Assembly: GCA_008828725.1 (NCBI GenBank)
Contig: MEHQ01000915.1
Coordinates: 198,159 to 262,158 of the forward strand
Source: Saccharina japonica
Lineage: Eukaryota > Sar > Phaeophyceae > Laminariales > Laminariaceae
DNA: 64,000 bases
Direction: 5' to 3'
Made by a program: the position numbers and the translations under genes. The notes beneath the pieces were generated by a model. The model was given only the letters and a program-made list of their open reading frames with translations, searched no databases and was not told the DNA's origin. This document shows, piece after piece, positions 10,781 to 20,809 of this stretch (positions are counted from its first letter, which is position 1; every line of letters begins with the position of its first letter).

Positions 10781-11180
10781 TAAGCTTGTCTCGGTGGATA
10801 CCTCGTGGCTCGCAGCTCTGGTCGTGCTTACTTACGCGATTCGAGGCTCATAACCTATTGACGAGATACTCGCAAGATGGTTTGTGGTACGCTGGAATAC
10901 GACTGCTGTTGAATCACGCCAGACAGATTGCTGAAGACGCAACACTCAGCCGGTGTCACCCGACTGGTATTACTAGCATGGGCTTCGACTTCGCAGAGCT
11001 GGTGCAAGACGTGGCGCTCTAAGGTCTGCCGTGTTGGTTTTCGGTGGTCTCGACGAAGAGACGAGGGGGAGAAGGTGAGGAGAGTGAGAGAGAGTGCACG
11101 ATACACGGGTCAATCGACCACAGCCCAACCAAAATACAACAACAACAACAACAACAATAAAAAAACGCCAAGACCGCGAA
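10781..11180. other. Unassigned sequence
   Basis: Plus-strand 10786-11022 is open for 78 codons without recognisable similarity. An ACA/AAC run is near 11140-11157. No splice-supported exon was identified. Confidence 0.35.
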
Positions 11181-12345
11181 ACTACGGCGCGGCCCTGGAA
11201 TACTGGTGTCACTGGATGTGCACCGCCGACAAATACCACACTATCGAAAGGCTTTCATCTGCAATGCAGACAAGCTCCACACAACTCAAGGCTGCCGTCG
11301 CTGTGTGCCGGGACATCTCCCACGCCGTGGGCCATCGCTGAAGGGCCTGGAGTGGAACAACGCTGTCGCTGAACCGCCGAAAAAATACCGGACCATCGAA
11401 GGTTTTCATCTCTACGTAAGGAAGACAAGTTTCATCCACACCACGGAAAACGTGTGTCCCTGTGCACCGGGACATGTCCCACAACATGGGAATACCGCTG
11501 TGTAAACCGCGGATAAGTCGCACACCAAGGAAGGCTCCTTATCTCAGCACCGCGCCGCGCACCAAGCCCCCCACCATGGAAGGGTGACACCGCCATTGCT
11601 GTCGTTCTCAGATTAACTCATCGCCAAAAATCTAGTCCGTGGTGACATCACGAACTCTAAGAATCTACGAAGAGTGGGAGAAAAATCCAGTGCAGGAAAA
11701 CCTCTAGAGTAGGAGAAAAATCCAACGCAGGAAAACCCAAATAACCTCAGGAAAATAAAAGGCACCCGAGCAAAAACAAGAACAAGTGGATGGATCGCTG
11801 TACAAATTGGAAAAAAAAAAAAAAAAAAAGTCCCACAACCGTGGAAGGCTGTTATCGTGTTACCACGCATCAAAACCCCACACACTCCATGGAAGGTTTG
11901 TATTCAAGAAATAACGAACACGTCCCACAAAAAATTCCGCTGTAACAACTGCGGATTTTAGTCCCGCACACGATGGGAGACTTTTTTTTTCCAGAACAGC
12001 GGACAATCCTTACATGCTATCGCTATTATACCGCGCGCCCAATTTCCACACCGTGGGAGCTTTTGTTTTCCAAGACGCCGCGGACAAGTTTCACACTCAA
12101 GGAAGGCCGTTATCGCTGCGCCTTTGACAAATTCCACACCAAGGAACGCTTTCGTCTGAAATGCAGACGAGTTGCCCACCAGGAAATAGCTAATATCGCG
12201 GACTATGTACCCGGACAACAAGTTCCACACAGCACGGAAGGCTGCTGTCGCTGTACCGCCGAGAACTATCTCACACCGTCGGAGGCTTTTTTATCTGTAA
12301 CGCAGACAAGTTCCACACCATGTCAGGGTTGTCATCGCCGCACCC
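11180..12345. repeat. Strongly decayed tandem array, about 45-bp unit
   Basis: The words GACAAGTTCCACACC, AAGGCTTTCATCTG, AAGGCTGTTATCGCTG and ACCGCGGACAAGT recur roughly every 40-50 bp with many substitutions and indels. Examples lie near 11250, 11300, 11400, 11500, 12040, 12080, 12130, 12240 and 12305. This looks like an old minisatellite. A poly-A run at 11810-11829 interrupts it. Further decayed units lie at 12665-12790. Confidence 0.6.
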
Positions 12346-12384
12346 CCTCCCGTAATGCAACCACGAGGGAGATACATAGCTAAT

Positions 12385-12660
12385 GCCCATTGCTGTCTCT
12401 GGAAGTGGCCACACCAGGTATTAAATCAATTAATTGGAGGCTGTCGTCCATATGCAAAGTCCACCTCACTGGCGGTTCTTAGCAGGATGCAGCTCACCCT
12501 CCATGCGACTCGCTCAACACCTCACGGCGCTTCGCGCTTGGTGCTAGCAACGTCTGCCTGGTCGGTGAAAACCCGACATGCTCCGTCCCGGCATTGTAGG
12601 GATGCGAGGGTCTATGGTTCATACGACTACAGCCATGCATGAAAATGAAGTACACCCCCC
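12385..12660 (+). repeat. Dispersed repeat R1, near full-length copy
   Basis: It runs from CATTGCTGTCTCTGGAAGTGG through TCCATATGCAAAGTCCACC, AGGATGCAGCTCACC and CCCGGCATTGTAGGGATG to TACACCCCCCC. It is inserted within the decayed 45-bp array, units of which continue at 12665-12790. Confidence 0.85.
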
Positions 12661-12799
12661 CGCGCCCGGATAAGTCCAAGAAGCCATCGCTGTATATGCC
12701 GCGGGTGCTTTCGTTTAGACCGCGGGCGAAATTCCCACATATTATCGCTGCACCGCGGCCACGTCCCACACCATAGAAGGCTGGCCCTCTCGCGCTGTG

Positions 12800-13200
12800 A
12801 GGATGTCACACCCCTGCTCCGTTACCTACGCAGACAGCGAGCGACGTAGTAGATATAGGGTGGTTGCAAGGTTATTCCCACTATGCTGACATAGCATTCG
12901 GCGTAATTGGGCCAGTTTTTTTAAATAGCACAAAGCAGCATATGATTGGGGGGGTTTGTTTCAACCAAAAAAACAGCACAAAAAGTATGTACGTAGGACT
13001 TTTGTTTTAGGAGTACAACAGTCTGAACTTGACGAAAACGATGAATTAGTTGTAGAGCATACGTACCGTTACACAGCTTTGAAAAAAAAAACAGAGTGGG
13101 TACGTATACAGGAAAACCTGACCAAAGAGGGTGGGTGGGTGGGGCAAGCAGGCGGGTCGTCCAAAAATGATGTGACGACAAAAGAGACGCCAGACCGCAC
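12800..13200. other. Unassigned sequence
   Basis: Open frames exist on both strands but none has a recognisable product, and they overlap the low-complexity tract that follows. Confidence 0.4.
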
Positions 13201-13204
13201 CACG

Positions 13205-13370
13205 TCACGCGATGGGACGGAACGTGACGGGATGGCATGGGATGGCATGGGATGGGACGGGACGGGGTGGGATGGGACATAGTCGAAATGGGACGGGATG
13301 GGGATGGGATGGGACGGGACATAAATGGGGCGGGATGGGGATGGAACGAAATGGGACGGGACGGGCGAAA
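13205..13370. repeat. Purine-rich GGGATGGGAC minisatellite
   Basis: Irregular repetition of GGGACGGG, GGGATGGG and GGCATGG words with strong strand asymmetry. The overlapping minus-strand frame is proline-rich only because of this composition. Confidence 0.8.
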
Positions 13371-13789
13371 ATCACGCTTGTGAACGCGGCATGCGACACC
13401 ATAATACCAAAACACAACGGCGCGGCGTCGGACTCGCGCCCGAGCAAGGAGACGCGGACGCGAGCGGACAAACGCCTGCCGGAGGGTACGCGGGCACACA
13501 GCCCCTCTTTCGCCACCAATGTTGGCGGCCCGCTTCGATCGTAAACATGTTGTCCCCCGGGGATGATACAAAAAAAAAAAAAAAAACCAGAAACGACACC
13601 ATCGGTGCTAACGCTTTTTTACCAGGTACCTGGTACCCGACGCCAGCACTCGCTTTTTTTTTTAGTCGTCACTTTCACTTTCCAGCTCAGCTCGTGGGAG
13701 GTTTAACCCTCCAAAAAGGCCTTCTGGACAAAGTCGTCGTGGTCACTGGTGCCTTCCCTTCTCTCCCTCCGTGTATTTCAAAATTCAAG

Positions 13790-14620
13790 AAATGTGAGCG
13801 GTGATATCGAGGATTTTGTCGAAACTCGTCTTCGCAAGCGAGCGTATGACATTTCGCTCGCGCGTAATACGTGGGCTAAATTATCTCATGAAGGACAGAG
13901 TGGTATTCCTTAATGACGGAAACAAAGCTTGACCGCTGTGGAACTCCGGGGTGTGGGTGTGCATAGTATATACACCAGACATCAAAGCATGGTATTAATA
14001 ATAAAAAAGGGCAGCGGCCAAAAACAGGTATGCCTGGTCCGTTTGCGGCCAAAAACAGGTACATACTTAAAATCAAGTCAAAAACGCACTCCACGTGCCC
14101 TGCAATTGGTCCAAAACTCGTTGTACCGGTTTTTGCCTCTTTGAAACCCAGGTATACCTTATTTTGTCTACTCTGCTTGCCTTTCACCTTTTTTTTTGTC
14201 GTTTTTAAGCCAATCAGAGGCCCTTCATAGTTCCACCCTATGCCCCCTATACAAATGCCGACGTACGCGGAGACCCCCTCCTCGCTTCGCACCTCGCACC
14301 ACACGCCACTCGAGCGACACACACATCTGCCTGCACACCTCCGCCGAAATAATACGAGATAGGAGGCTCCCCTTCGGGATTATGGTTGACTTGGAATACC
14401 AGGGGTGTCGCAAGCTGAGTAGGGAGAATGCAGCAGCAGGCGTTCGCTCCTCGTACTATTAATAGCAGCTACTCGTATACGCAGCCACCGGGCGAGCACG
14501 AAGAACACGAAAAAACTCTTGAAAGCGACAGAAAAAAGAAGGGGGTAGCCACCGGGCAATTGACCTGGCAAGTAACACCTATCAGCCCAATCTAATTTAT
14601 AGCTAGTTCTACATACGGAT
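13790..14620. repeat. Diverged copy of the 33.2-kb repeat, with an internal GGCCAAAAACAGGT element
   Basis: GAGGATTTTGTCGAAACTCG and the following CGCGCGTAATACG resemble 33268-33340. 14440-14620 matches 33225-33618 and 40780-41230 in the blocks GTTCGCTCCTCGTAC, CGAAGAACACG, GTAGCCACCGGG and CTAGTTCTAC. The middle (14000-14160) carries a separate GGCCAAAAACAGGTA element, inverted at 15130-15240 and eroded at 35840-35900. Confidence 0.55.
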
Positions 14621-14641
14621 AAGAGCCACAGCAGTAGCACC

Positions 14642-14746
14642 ATGGCCACCGACGGCAGTCCTGAAATCAAGGTGGTCTTGGTCTATCGTTCAACGCCGGA
14701 GCTTTGTGTGGCCGCCGCGAAGCGGTTCCTGATAAACGGCCTGCAA
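14642..14746 (+). CDS. Possible first coding exon of an unidentified plus-strand gene
   Basis: ATG at 14642 lies in a strong initiation context (CACCATGG). Thirty-five codons (MATDGSPEIKVVLVYRS...) end precisely at a consensus donor, CAA|GTAAGT, at 14747. Codon usage is GC-rich like the MetAP1 exons and unlike the AT-rich flanks. I do not recognise the protein. Any downstream exon would lie inside or beyond the oppositely transcribed MetAP1 3' end, and none was found with confidence. It could be a real first exon of an overlapping or nested gene, or a chance open frame. Confidence 0.4.
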
Positions 14747-14869
14747 GTAAGTATGAGGTATCTTCCATCTACTACTACACACTACGGTGGTACCTGTCTG
14801 ATTATGCTGCTTGACAAAAGGTCCTTGGCAATATTATGCCCCATCCATAACAGTAGTTGTTACTGAGTT

Positions 14870-15340
14870 TGATTCCAGATACTCACTCGTGCCCTTCGTA
14901 AAATCGTTGCAATCACAACAGTTCACAACTAAAACATTCACTCACATTTATACTCGAACGTGCGTAGCAGATATATAAGAACATACACCCAAATAAACAC
15001 CCTACCCAAGTATGTCCTAGGCCTATACCTGGTACACAATTACAGTAATATCAGTATTCAAATCACAAGACTGTTGAAGAGGGGGCTGGCGCTCGCCATT
15101 CGGGTGCAAAAACAACTACTTTGCGTTGCAAGGAGCGGCACGTTCGTGGGGTGCGTTGTAAACTTGGTTTTTGTATGTACCTGTTTTTGGCCCCGAACGA
15201 ACCAGGTGTACCTGTTTTAGGCCGCTGCCCTAAAACAAAACACACACAGCTGCATATCGCGCAATCCTCGATCTCACAGCTGCTGTTTGTCAATTTTAAA
15301 AAAACATGGCGTTACTTGGTGGTAAGGGGGGGGGGGGGGG
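14870..15340. other. Spacer with an inverted GGCCAAAAACAGGT element
   Basis: 15130-15240 is the reverse complement of the element at 14003-14110 (shared ACAGGTA, GGCAGCGGCC and CCAAGT blocks). The remainder is unassigned. The MetAP1 C-terminal exon should lie on the minus strand left of 15589 but was not recognised. Confidence 0.5.
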
Positions 15341-15344
15341 GGGG

Positions 15345-15515
15345 GGGGCGTACTCATTCGTTGCTTGCCTTAGTCATTTGACCATTGACCACGCATCCCT
15401 TTCGAGACGGAGCACCGTTCCTACTCCTGATAGAGACACCTACAACACTTGGGGGGGGGGTGTACTTCATTTTTATGCATGGTCGTAGTCGTATGACCAT
15501 AGACCCTCGGTAAGG
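15345..15515 (-). repeat. R1-related repeat: diverged subfamily copy plus R1 end
   Basis: 15345-15420 has the subfamily signature (GCGTACTCATTCGTTGC, TTGACCATTGACCACGCATC, CGAGACGGAGCACCG) after a G run. 15455-15510 is the tail of a normal R1 copy in minus orientation (GGGTGTACTTCAT, GTCGTATGACCATAGACC). Confidence 0.75.
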
Positions 15516-15588
15516 GGAGGGGTGGGGATTGGGCAAGAAGCTGGTGTCGCGGCCGAAAAAAGAGGGAGAGATAAAAACAACAACTTAC

Positions 15589-15666
15589 CAGTAGGGTGTG
15601 CTCGAACTGCGCCGAGCGCCTACCGTCGGCCGTAACCGAGGTCCAATTATCGGGCCACGTCCTGTC
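15589..15666 (-). CDS. METAP1: Methionine aminopeptidase type 1, catalytic-domain exon (QFEHT motif)
   Basis: Twenty-six codons with splice sites at both ends (CAG before 15666, GTAAG after 15589). They read [17 protein letters not shown] and then SAQFEHTLL. This matches the MetAP1 region just after the conserved Trp-Gln that ends the preceding exon. The Glu of QFEHT is one of the five metal-binding residues of the pita-bread fold. Both boundaries are phase 0, joining exactly to the exon at 16537-16694. About 15-25 further C-terminal residues are expected; that terminal exon was not found to the left. Confidence 0.88.
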
Positions 15667-15714
15667 CTGCTTATTTCGATGTTTTTTTCATTGAAGATGG
15701 CGGGACATTCGCGG

Positions 15715-15965
15715 ACCGACGAGCAGGACAGACAGACCGACGGGCGGTCGAATAGACACGACAGACGGGCAGGACGGACGGGCAGGACAGACGGACAGGA
15801 CAGACGGTCAGGACAGACGGACAGGACAGACGGACAGGACAGACAGGCAGGACAGACGGACGGGCAGACAGACAAGACAGGCCGAAGAAACGGACACACG
15901 AACGAAACGACAGATATAGACAGGGCAGACCGGGGGATAGATGAACGGACGGGCGGGTTACAGGG
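15715..15965. repeat. GACAGACGGACAG minisatellite
   Basis: Degenerate 8-12-bp repetition of GACAGACGGACAG/GGCAGGACAGACG words inside the MetAP1 intron between exons 16537-16694 and 15589-15666. Non-coding. Confidence 0.8.
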
Positions 15966-16144
15966 TTACCGACGGGTGGGCAGACATCTCGAGCTTGTGT
16001 AAAAAGGGCGCCGGTTCACGGGAAACACATTTGGACAAGAATCGAGCAAGAAATATTGCTAAGGTTGCTGCTGCTGTTGAAACGAACCGCGCATGTACAG
16101 GTACTTGGCTGTACGATACAGGTCCTGCAATGGGCCAAACCCCA

Positions 16145-16345
16145 CCTCTCTTCCTCCCACCCTCTCTCCCTCCCTCCCTCCCTCTCCCTCCCTCCCTCCC
16201 TCCCTTCTCTCCCTCCCTCCCTCCCTCCCTCGTTCCCTCGTTCCCTCCCTCCCTCGTTCCCTCGTTCCCTCGTTCCCTCGTTCCCTCGTTCCCTCCCTCC
16301 CTCGTTCCCTCGTTCCCTCGTTCCCTCGTTCCCTCCCCCCCCTTC
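16145..16345. repeat. CCCTCCCTCGTTCCCTCG tetranucleotide-derived tract
   Basis: Pure CCCT units grade into CGTTCCCT units, strongly strand-asymmetric. They are followed at 16345-16420 by the 3' end of an R1 copy (GTAGGGATGCGAGG to a C run). It lies in the same MetAP1 intron. Confidence 0.85.
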
Positions 16346-16536
16346 CGGCAGTGTAGGGATGCGAGGGTCTATGGTCATACGACTACGGCCATGCACGACA
16401 TGAGTACCCCCCCCCCCCCGGCCTATCTCCCACCACCTCCTCCCCTCTGCCGCCCCTCCGCTTTTCTCTCTCTCTCTCCCCCTGCCTGTCCCTCCTTCTC
16501 CCCTTCCCCAATCTGGTCCTACTAACCCAGACTCGC

Positions 16537-16694
16537 CTGCCATGTACCAAGGTTGATCATTGGCTCGATCGTGAAAATGTGCCCCGGTTTCATGACCCCC
16601 TTGGCCTTGTTCTTGGGGTAGTGTGGCACGTTGGGAACCGTGTGGAACAGCTCCCCGATACCGTGCCCGCAGTACGTCTTGACCACCTGGCAGC
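16537..16694 (-). CDS. METAP1: Methionine aminopeptidase type 1, catalytic-domain exon (YCGHG and FTIEP motifs); GC donor
   Basis: The 158-bp exon completes a split Gly codon and then encodes 52 residues. These include [13 protein letters not shown], in which His is a metal-site residue, [10 protein letters not shown], and [10 protein letters not shown], in which Glu is a metal ligand. It ends at GTWQ. The 5' boundary is a clean acceptor (CCGCAG before 16694) and its phase fits the exon at 18249-18396. The 3' boundary is CAG|GCGAGT, a GC donor rather than GT; the WQ/DRTWPD junction across the intron matches family sequence, supporting this site. An alternative GT donor a few codons further would add residues foreign to the family. 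Confidence 0.93.
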
Positions 16695-17480
16695 CTGCGG
16701 CATGAAAAAAAAAAAAAAAAGGCGGTATAGAGAGCAATCTATTAGAGGATACCGTACGAGCGGTTACCCCTTTTACTCGAGAAAAAGGTTTGAGGGTCAA
16801 TGTGTACGAGGGGACCATAGTAAACAGAACCTCCGGCAAACACAAAAATCTACATATTTACCTATTTTTACTAACAATATTTAGTCCTATTTGTTATGGT
16901 CCCCCGTAGCAGGGTTTTCCACAATAATTTATTTCGGATTGATCATCGGGGATGCACTTTTACGTTTGCTCCAAATCCGTTTCCGGGCGACTTACCAATA
17001 GCATATAATAGAGCTACTGCTATCCCAACCTCAGAAGGCGGCCAGTCGGTTGCTTGGGTGGTGCGATACTTTTATATTTCAAGATTTACGGTGTGTTTGC
17101 TTCCCACCTTAGTCTTCGCCCTTCTTTGTCTTTCTCCCTGCCTACGACTGTACTCGCAACTCAGAATCGGGGTTACAAAAGCAGGCTCTTCTTGCCCCCC
17201 CCATCCCAAACAAGGTGCATGCCTTCCATTTATATCGCAAGAAGGGCACAGCAACCACAAAGCAGCCCCTTCTCCCCCCCCCTCCCGAATACGGTACATG
17301 CCTTCCATTTTTATCGCGAGTTTAAGGGTACAGCGACTTTCTTCCCTCGTTGGCGCGCGTCTAATCTTGGTGTAGAGCTCCTTCAGCGAGGAAGAATCCT
17401 TACAAAAAACAGGTGCTGTACATAGCCTTGCCGTAGAACCGTGTTACGATACGTGTACGTACGTACGTAGCACTTTTTAG
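16695..17480. other. MetAP1 intron sequence with eroded R2 and other repeats
   Basis: 16880-17060 has faint R2 blocks (CAGGGTTTTCC, CAAATCCGTTTCCGGGCGA, CCTCAGAAGGC). 16815-16895 is the inverse of 19735-19805 (ACCATAGTAA and AATATTGTTAGCAAAAATAG-like blocks). No exon was recognised. Confidence 0.5.
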
Positions 17481-17489
17481 CTCGACTGG

Positions 17490-17700
17490 CTATCGCTGAC
17501 TAATACCGACTATTACTGACTATTGCTGACTGTTACTGACTATTACTGACCACTACTGACTACTACTGACTATTACTGGCTATTACTGACTATCACTGAC
17601 TGATACTGACTGATACTGACTAGTACTGACTGATACTGACTAGTACTGACTATCACTGACTATCACTGACTATTACTGACTATTTTCTAACTATTAGTAG
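17490..17700. repeat. TGACTATTAC decamer tandem tract
   Basis: About 20 copies of a 10-bp unit (TGACTATTAC and variants TGACTGATAC, TGACTATCAC, TGACTAGTAC). It lies in the MetAP1 intron between the exons at 18249 and 16694. Confidence 0.9.
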
Positions 17701-17844
17701 ACCCTTTACGACTGATAGGGCTACTTAACTGAGGAACTGCTCCTACCTTAATGACCTTGTAAGGGTGGGGGCTTATTTGTTTAAGCTCCGAACACGAGAA
17801 GCTCAATATCTCGCCCCGAAACATCAGGTGCTAAACCTTTTTAC

Positions 17845-17856
17845 CGTAGCACTCAG

Positions 17857-17888
<32 letters not shown>

Positions 17889-18075
17889 ACAACGACAGCT
17901 GCAGCAACTATAGGGGTCAACCACTAGCCAGCACTCAGCTCTCAGCAGCAGCAGCAGCGGAACCAGCAGCGGCAACAACAACGACAGCTGCAGCAACAAT
18001 AGGGGTCACTCACCAGCCAGCACTCAGCAGCAGCAGCAGCAGTGGAACAAGCGGCAGCATCAGCAGCATCAGCAA
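17845..18075. repeat. CAG/CAA-rich tract with triplicated segment
   Basis: Runs of CAGCAG and CAACAA, with AACGACAGCTGCAGCAAC-ATAGGGGTCA occurring twice (near 17890 and 17970) and a related third block. The open plus-strand frame is Ser/Thr/Ala low complexity and overlaps the MetAP1 intron; it is not considered coding. Confidence 0.75.
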
Positions 18076-18248
18076 CTAATGCACATGGCTCACCCACCAG
18101 CCAGAGGAGTGCACGAAAAAAACAAAAACTGGACGAACACCAGCGACACCCAACAGAGTTTATTTCCCAACAGTCTTAAAAGATAAAAAAAACACACACA
18201 CACACATTTTTTCCGCCTTCGGATAGGGGGGTGCATACTAACCCTCAC

Positions 18249-18396
18249 CTCTGTCCCGAGCAATCTTGCCGATGCTGGACCCGAGATCGCGGTACATCGC
18301 CCCCGGCTGCACCATGTTCACGGCAGCCGTGAGGCAACGGAATGCTGTTTCGACCAGACCCGCCCCTTCTTCGTCTACGTTTCCCACCAAGAACGT
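18249..18396 (-). CDS. METAP1: Methionine aminopeptidase type 1, catalytic-domain exon (FLVGNVDEE)
   Basis: The 148-bp exon reads TFLVGNVDEEGAGLVETAFR and continues through TAAVNMVQPGAMYRDLG to IGKIARDR, then the first base of a Gly codon. This is the MetAP1 segment directly after the conserved HGDLNE block. Splice sites are TTTCCAG before 18396 and AGAG|GTGAG after 18249. The end phase (1) is completed exactly by the exon at 16694. The start is phase 0, matching the phase-0 end of the exon at 22166, but about 65 expected residues lie between them and were not found. Confidence 0.93.
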
Positions 18397-18424
18397 CTGG
18401 AAACCCCAGGGATGGCCGGGAAAA

Positions 18425-18872
18425 GAGGGGAGGGGGGACAGGGTGTACTAATTCGTTGATTGCCTTACGAGTAGTAATTTGACCAAGGGAGGACGAGGGG
18501 TGAAATCGTGTCAAGCATGGCCGTAGTGAGATGACCATAGAACTTCGCACCTCTGCAATGCCGGGACGGAGCACGTCGGGTATTTACCAACCACAGGCAG
18601 ACATTGCTTGCACCAAGCGCGAAGCGCCGTGCGGCGCTCGACGAGTCGCAATAAGGGGTGAGCTGCATCCTCTACTAAAAACCGCTTGTGCAGGCAGAGT
18701 TCCCTGCATATGGAAGACAGCAAATTTATTTGCCCTCCGGTGTGACCACTTCCAGAGATAGCAATGTGTTTACTATGGGGGAATTAGTACGGGATTAGGG
18801 TCACGGGATGTGAGTGGGGGCGCGGGAGGGTGTACTCATACCGTGCATGGCCGTAGTCGTACGACCATAGAC
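18425..18872 (-). repeat. R1 copies: one near full-length and one 3' end, minus orientation
   Basis: The first copy (18425-18770) begins GGGTGTACTAATTCG and runs back through GCCGGGACGGAGCACG, CACCAAGCGCGAAGCG and GAGCTGCATCC to the GACCACTTCCAGAGATAGCAA block. 18820-18872 is a second, truncated end. They sit directly upstream of the exon at 18249-18396, in intron sequence. Confidence 0.8.
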
Positions 18873-18878
18873 CGGGGG

Positions 18879-18930
18879 GATCAAGTAGGCGCCCGACCAA
18901 TAAAATGTGGAAACCCGAAGGTTGTCCGGC
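18879..18930 (-). pseudogene. Decayed duplicate of the 5' end of the FLVGNVDEE exon
   Basis: The minus strand here reads GGTTTCCACATTTTATTGGT, aligning with the acceptor and start of the real exon (GGTTTCCAGACGTTCTTGGT). The preceding intron also corresponds, including the CCGGACAACC/CCGGCCATCC block. The acceptor AG is lost and the frame does not continue. This appears to be a local duplication of about 0.5 kb that copied the exon start. Confidence 0.6.
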
Positions 18931-18958
18931 AAAGGGAGTTAGAAGCGGGGAGGGGAGA

Positions 18959-18985
18959 CGGGGGGGGGGGGGGGGGGGGGAAGGG

Positions 18986-19040
<55 letters not shown>
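18959..19040. repeat. Long poly-G tract
   Basis: About 80 bases almost entirely G on the plus strand (poly-C on the MetAP1 sense strand), broken only by AA and A near 18981 and 18988. It probably grew from an R1-type G/C end. Length is uncertain in any assembly. Confidence 0.85.
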
Positions 19041-19042
<2 letters not shown>

Positions 19043-20060
19043 TGAGCAAACAAACGGTGACTCAGGCGTGCACACAGATGAAAATATTAAACTACAGACC
19101 CAGACAAAAGGGGGGGGGGGGGTACTAAAATCGAGCAAAAACCAAACAAGAAAAAAACGAGAAATATTTCATGGCGCTGAACAAGCTTATGACTACGACT
19201 ACTTGTATCTAGTTTTTATTGGCTACAGAGAAATCAACCATGGCTCTCTATGAATAGTGGCGTGTGATAGCTCTGAGTAACAGCAGAAGAGGAGAAGCTT
19301 ACAGTGTTCATTTGTTTTGCCCCTGCCTCTCCCCTGCCTCTCTCGTGCAGACCCGCGCGGGCATAGCCGAGGTACACGAGCGAATGGCACGACCCTGCTT
19401 GCTGTTGTTGATAGGCCTAGAGAATGTAGGACTACTGCTGTGTTTTTCTGTATAAAAAAACGATTTTCGTGTGTAAATTCGTCCAGAAATCCCACCCCCG
19501 CTAGCTGGTGTGTTATTCATTTTCGACCTTTCTAGGAGTAAGGTGGCGTTTCCTCTTTTTTGTCGTGCAACCCCTGGGTGAATAGCGGTAGCTCGCGTTG
19601 GAAACCCCCGCGCTAGTGAGTAACGTATACCACGTCGGCCGGAAATATAGTCCCCGTTATCACCCCAATGTGAACATCAAACGGTGATTATAGTACCGGG
19701 CTATGTGAACATCACACGGGGATTCAACTATTACGCAGGACCATAGTAAGCAGGACCAAATATTGTTAGCAAAAATAGATAAATATGTTGGTTTTTGTGT
19801 GTACCGTAGGTCCCTACTTACTACATTAGCCCACCCCGTGATACTATTAATAGCAGCGAAGAGTGGTATTTTTGTAACTGTCGGCAACTGCTGTGTGCGC
19901 TGGTAGAAGGGCACAGGAAAAAAAAACGGGGAAAACGTCGGTCGGTCGGTCGGTCGGTCGCCGTGGATGTCCGGTGTCACCCACCTCAAAATTAAGGCAT
20001 GTCCTATATTTTATTAGGCGGGTCGTGTGAATTTAGCAGCTCGCCTACACGACGCAACTG
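19041..20060. other. Intron sequence without recognised exon
   Basis: Contains G runs (19109-19120), a GGTC run (19939-19960), and a block at 19735-19805 inverted at 16815-16895. The missing MetAP1 exon should lie somewhere between 18.4 and 22.2 kb on the minus strand; none was recognised here by eye. Confidence 0.5.
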
Positions 20061-20064
20061 CCCC

Positions 20065-20520
20065 GGGGGAGGGGGGGGGGGGGGGGGGGGTGTGTACTCA
20101 TTTTCATGCATGGCCGTAGTCGTATGACCATAGACCCTCGCATCCCTACAATGCCGGGACGGAACATGTCGGGTTTTCACCGACCAGGCAGAGGGGGGGT
20201 ATACTCATGTTGTGCACAGCCGTAGTCGTATGACCATAGACCCTCGCATCCCTACAATGCCGGCACGGGGCACGTTGGGTTATCGCCAACTAGGCAGACA
20301 TTGCTAGCACCAAGCGCGAAGCGGCGTGAGGTGTTGGGCGAGTCGCATGAAGAGCGAGCTGCATCCTACTAAGAACCGCTTGTAAGGCGGACTTGCATAT
20401 GGATGACAGCTTCAATGAGTTATTTTAATTGCCCCGGAGGGGGGGGGGCGTACTAATTTGTTGCTTGCCTTAGTCAGTTGACCATTGAGCACGCATCCCT
20501 TTCGGGACGGAGCACCGAGG
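20065..20520 (-). repeat. Cluster of three R1/R1-subfamily copies, minus orientation
   Basis: A truncated R1 (20080-20190) is followed by a near full-length R1 (20195-20430, through GGACTTGCATATGGATGACA). A subfamily copy follows a G run at 20440-20515 (CGTACTAATTTGTTGC, GGACGGAGCACCG). Each copy begins with its own G run. Confidence 0.8.
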
Positions 20521-20805
20521 AGGGGGGGGAAAGAGGGGCTAGAGGGAGGGGGGTAGGGGTTACACCCCCGACATCACGACCAGCATGACCACAGCACCAC
20601 ACACCAGCACCACCAGCACCACCACACACCATTATCCTCATCACCCCCCTCCTCCCTCCNGAAATCGACTAAAAAAAATACATGGCGTGGCATCAGTGTT
20701 GGCGGGCACTGCCGGCGGCTAATTACATTTCGAGGTTTAGTTTGGCGGGCTCAGGCCCGTCCAAGTAGGATGAGGTCGGCGTGATGGTAGGCTGCCAAGC
20801 GGGAG
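20521..20805. other. Low-complexity intron sequence with ACCAGC repeats
   Basis: G-rich then CCACCAGCACC repeats near 20580-20630. A single N is at 20660. No exon recognised. Confidence 0.5.
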
Positions 20806-20809
20806 CAGA

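Noticed and set aside
10786..10830. Resemblance of CGGTGGATACCTCGTGGCTCG to the start of 5.8S rRNA
   Set aside because: Similarity stops after about 20 bases and no flanking rRNA sequence follows.
13690..13800. Minus-strand VTTTTLSRRP-like frame ending in a stop as MetAP1 terminal exon; plus-strand GLLDKVVVVTGAF as an exon of another gene
   Set aside because: On the minus strand no AG acceptor is placed in the needed phase, and similarity is limited to Val-Thr. On the plus strand the string is short with no partner exons.
16016..16543. 175-codon Gly/Arg/Glu-rich minus-strand frame
   Set aside because: Produced by the CCCT-type simple repeat in a MetAP1 intron.
19308..19440. Minus-strand SCTSAMPARVC as the missing MetAP1 block, and plus-strand TRAGIAEVHERMA after a good acceptor as an exon
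   Set aside because: Spacing and residues do not match the family block. The plus-strand piece has no donor or partner.
19950..19985. Minus-strand Asp-Ile-His-Gly-Asp resembling the MetAP His-Gly-Asp motif
   Set aside because: It runs directly into a GACC simple repeat and lacks the following Leu-Asn-Glu.
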